Below are positions 62,567 to 64,000 of a DNA stretch of 64,000 bases, in pieces. Numbering within the stretch: position 1 is the stretch's first letter; the number at the start of each line of letters is the position of its first letter. The position numbers and the translations under genes were made by a program. The notes beneath the pieces are model-generated. The model was not told where the DNA came from. It saw only the letters and a list, made by a program, of their open reading frames with translations, and ran no database searches. This DNA is from Massilia agrisoli (lineage in GTDB: Bacteria > Pseudomonadota > Gammaproteobacteria > Burkholderiales > Burkholderiaceae_D): NCBI RefSeq assembly GCF_020831365.1, contig NZ_JAJHPV010000013.1:744001-808000 (forward strand), read 5' to 3'.

Positions 62567-63768
62567 TGGGCTACCGCCGGGCGGGGCCCGCTGGCTTTTG
62601 CGCTGATGCCGTCGCGGCGGTCCAGCCAGCCGGCCAGCGTGGTCAGGCCGAGCGCACCGATGACAACCAGTGCGCCGATCCATGGCGTGGCCATCAGGCC
62701 GAGGTGGGTGACGATCAAGCCGCCGCCCCAGGCGCCGAGCGCGATGCCGACGTTGAAGGCGGCGATGTTCAGGCCCGAGGCCACGTCCACCGCATGCGGT
62801 GCGTCACGTTCGGCACGCTGCACCACATACACCTGCAGGCCTGGCACATTGCCGAAGGCGACCGCACCCCAGGCCAGCACCGTCGCCACCACCAGCCATG
62901 GATTGGCCGCGGTGAAGGTCAACACCAGCAGCACCAGTGCCAGCAACGCAAACACGACCTGCAGCGCGCGGATCGGGCCATGCCGGTCGGCCAGCTTGCC
63001 GCCCCAGATATTCCCGATGGCGACCGAGACGCCGTACACCAGCATCACCAGGCCGACGCTCGAGGGCGCGAAACCGGCTACCTCTTGCAAGATCGGGGCA
63101 AGGTAGGTAAAGGCGATGAACGAACCGCCGTAGCCAAGCGCCGTAATGGCGTACACCAGCAACAGGCGCGGCTTTTTCAGCACCGCCAGCTGCGCCATTA
63201 CCGAAGATGGCTTGCTGTTCGGGATAGTCGACGGCACCAGCAGCCAGCTGCCGGCGATGGCGACCACGCCCAGCAGCGACACGGCGAGGAAGGTGGCCTG
63301 CCAGCCGAAAGCCTGGCCGATAAAGGTGCCAAGCGGGACGCCCGTGACCAGCGCCACCGTCAGCCCCGTGAACATCAGGGCGATTGCGCTGGCTGCCTTT
63401 TCACGCGCTACCAGTCCGGTGGCGATGGTCGAGCCGATCGAGAAGAACACGCCGTGGGCGAGGCCGGTCAGTACCCGTGCCGCCATCAGCGACTCGTAGT
63501 TTGGCGCGAGCCAGGCCAGCAGGTTCCCTGCGGTGAACAGGGCCATCAGGCCAAGCAGCAGCTGCTTTCGCGGGATGCGGCCGGTGAGGGCCGTCAGGAC
63601 AGGCGCGCCCACGGCGACGCCCAGCGCGTACAGGCTGACCAGCAGCCCGGCGGATGGCACCGATACGCCAAGGCTGGCGGCGATGGTCGGGATCAGCCCC
63701 ACGATGACGAATTCGGTGGTTCCGATGGCGAAGGCGCTGAGTGTCAGCGCCCAGAGTGCGAGTGGCAT
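62563..63768 (-). CDS. MFS transporter, AraJ/DHA1 efflux type
   Basis: This is a 401-residue transporter with twelve helices. It begins MPLALWALTLSAFAIGTTEFVIVGLIPTI, the pattern of AraJ/YdhP-like exporters. Motif A is modified as LTGRIPRKQLL; motif C-like ALVTGVPLGTFIGQAFGW supports drug/H+ antiport. ATG 63768 has AGGAGA upstream. It is divergent from a LysR-type regulator gene, a usual regulator/efflux pairing. Confidence 0.9.
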   Translation of the reverse strand: MPLALWALTLSAFAIGTTEFVIVGLIPTIAASLGVSVPSAGLLVSLYALGVAVGAPVLTALTGRIPRKQLLLGLMALFTAGNLLAWLAPNYESLMAARVLTGLAHGVFFSIGSTIATGLVAREKAASAIALMFTGLTVALVTGVPLGTFIGQAFGWQATFLAVSLLGVVAIAGSWLLVPSTIPNSKPSSVMAQLAVLKKPRLLLVYAITALGYGGSFIAFTYLAPILQEVAGFAPSSVGLVMLVYGVSVAIGNIWGGKLADRHGPIRALQVVFALLALVLLVLTFTAANPWLVVATVLAWGAVAFGNVPGLQVYVVQRAERDAPHAVDVASGLNIAAFNVGIALGAWGGGLIVTHLGLMATPWIGALVVIGALGLTTLAGWLDRRDGISAKASGPRPAVAH

Positions 63769-63869
63769 TTTTTTCTCCTGGTGATACGTGAACGATGGGG
63801 CAGTGTGCATGCATGCCGGGAAAGGAAAAATCGCTTGCCGTACAATACACTTTTGACCCGGAGTCACAA

Positions 63870-64000
63870 ATGCTGAGCGTTGATGCCCTGATTGCCTTCG
63901 CTGCGGTAATAGATAAAGGTTCGTTTTCCGCCGCAGCGGAGCAGCTGGGGCAGACGCCGTCGGGCGTCAGCAGGACTATCTCGCGGCTCGAAGCGCAGCT
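63870..64000 (+). CDS. LysR family transcriptional regulator, N-terminal fragment
   Basis: Only 43 codons lie inside the window; the gene continues beyond its end. The visible part is a LysR helix-turn-helix: MLSVDALIAFAAVIDKGSFS, then AAAEQLGQTPSGVSRTISRLEAQ, with the S-x-R...LE pattern. It is divergent from the MFS exporter across about 100 bases and is the likely regulator of it. Confidence 0.93.
   Translation, partial: MLSVDALIAFAAVIDKGSFSAAAEQLGQTPSGVSRTISRLEAQ

Noticed and set aside
1-64000. Search for CRISPR arrays, tRNA genes, complete insertion sequences and prophage modules
   Set aside because: No regularly spaced direct repeats, no cloverleaf-like sequence with conserved T-loop, no transposase or phage structural gene was recognised by reading; a tRNA scan and profile search would be decisive.

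Overview
The window is chromosomal DNA from a high-GC beta-proteobacterium. The likely home is Oxalobacteraceae/Burkholderiales (Massilia, Duganella or Janthinobacterium relatives). This is inferred from the family mix: a nuo operon ending in nuoN followed by a DUF2818 gene, a phasin, ispD-ispF, a YqhD aldehyde reductase, and the dispersed TTCCCGCG...CGCGGGAA palindromes. No rRNA, tRNA, CRISPR array, complete insertion sequence or prophage was seen.

Layout. 1-9063: distal half of the complex I operon (nuoG C-terminus through nuoN, then DUF2818), all on the plus strand with overlaps or short gaps. 9067-14649: a REP-like hairpin, a Nudix ADP-sugar hydrolase, ispD and ispF of the MEP isoprenoid pathway, an MFS transporter, a small unknown protein, an FMN reductase, a VOC protein and a voltage-gated K+ channel with a C-terminal zinc ribbon. 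14716-16721: a KtrA/KtrB-type K+ uptake pair. 16952-19962: phasin, DUF389 membrane protein, and an epoxide-hydrolase-like alpha/beta hydrolase. The hydrolase diverges from a CGNR zinc-finger regulator across two matching 29-bp palindromes. 21329-26026 (minus): a complete tripartite efflux operon (outer-membrane factor, MacA-like adaptor, MacB-like ATPase and permease). 26187-33827: TrhA/hemolysin III, an acyltransferase 3 protein, a LytS/LytTR-type two-component pair, an FHA membrane protein translationally coupled to a secreted trypsin-like protease, ribA and a pirin. 33977-40375: an HDOD protein coupled to a PAS-GGDEF-EAL protein, DUF3820, and a periplasmic M16 peptidase pair ending in a strong terminator.

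40377-43219 is the clearest accessory segment. It is visibly AT-richer than its surroundings. It starts with a 168-bp nested palindrome and carries a SIR2-domain protein convergent with an AbiGi-like protein, both families associated with phage defence, flanked by gene-free debris.

43220-64000 returns to typical composition: DUF1810, a lipoprotein of the alpha/beta-hydrolase_10 family that lacks the nucleophile serine, a NYN-LOTUS protein, a sodium:solute symporter, SppA, a serine hydrolase, a SET-domain protein, an S46 dipeptidyl peptidase, PnuC with a NadR-like kinase, a TonB-dependent receptor downstream of a TPP riboswitch (predicted thiamin uptake), YqhD, SRPBCC and GST proteins, and an MFS exporter divergent from a LysR regulator cut by the window end.
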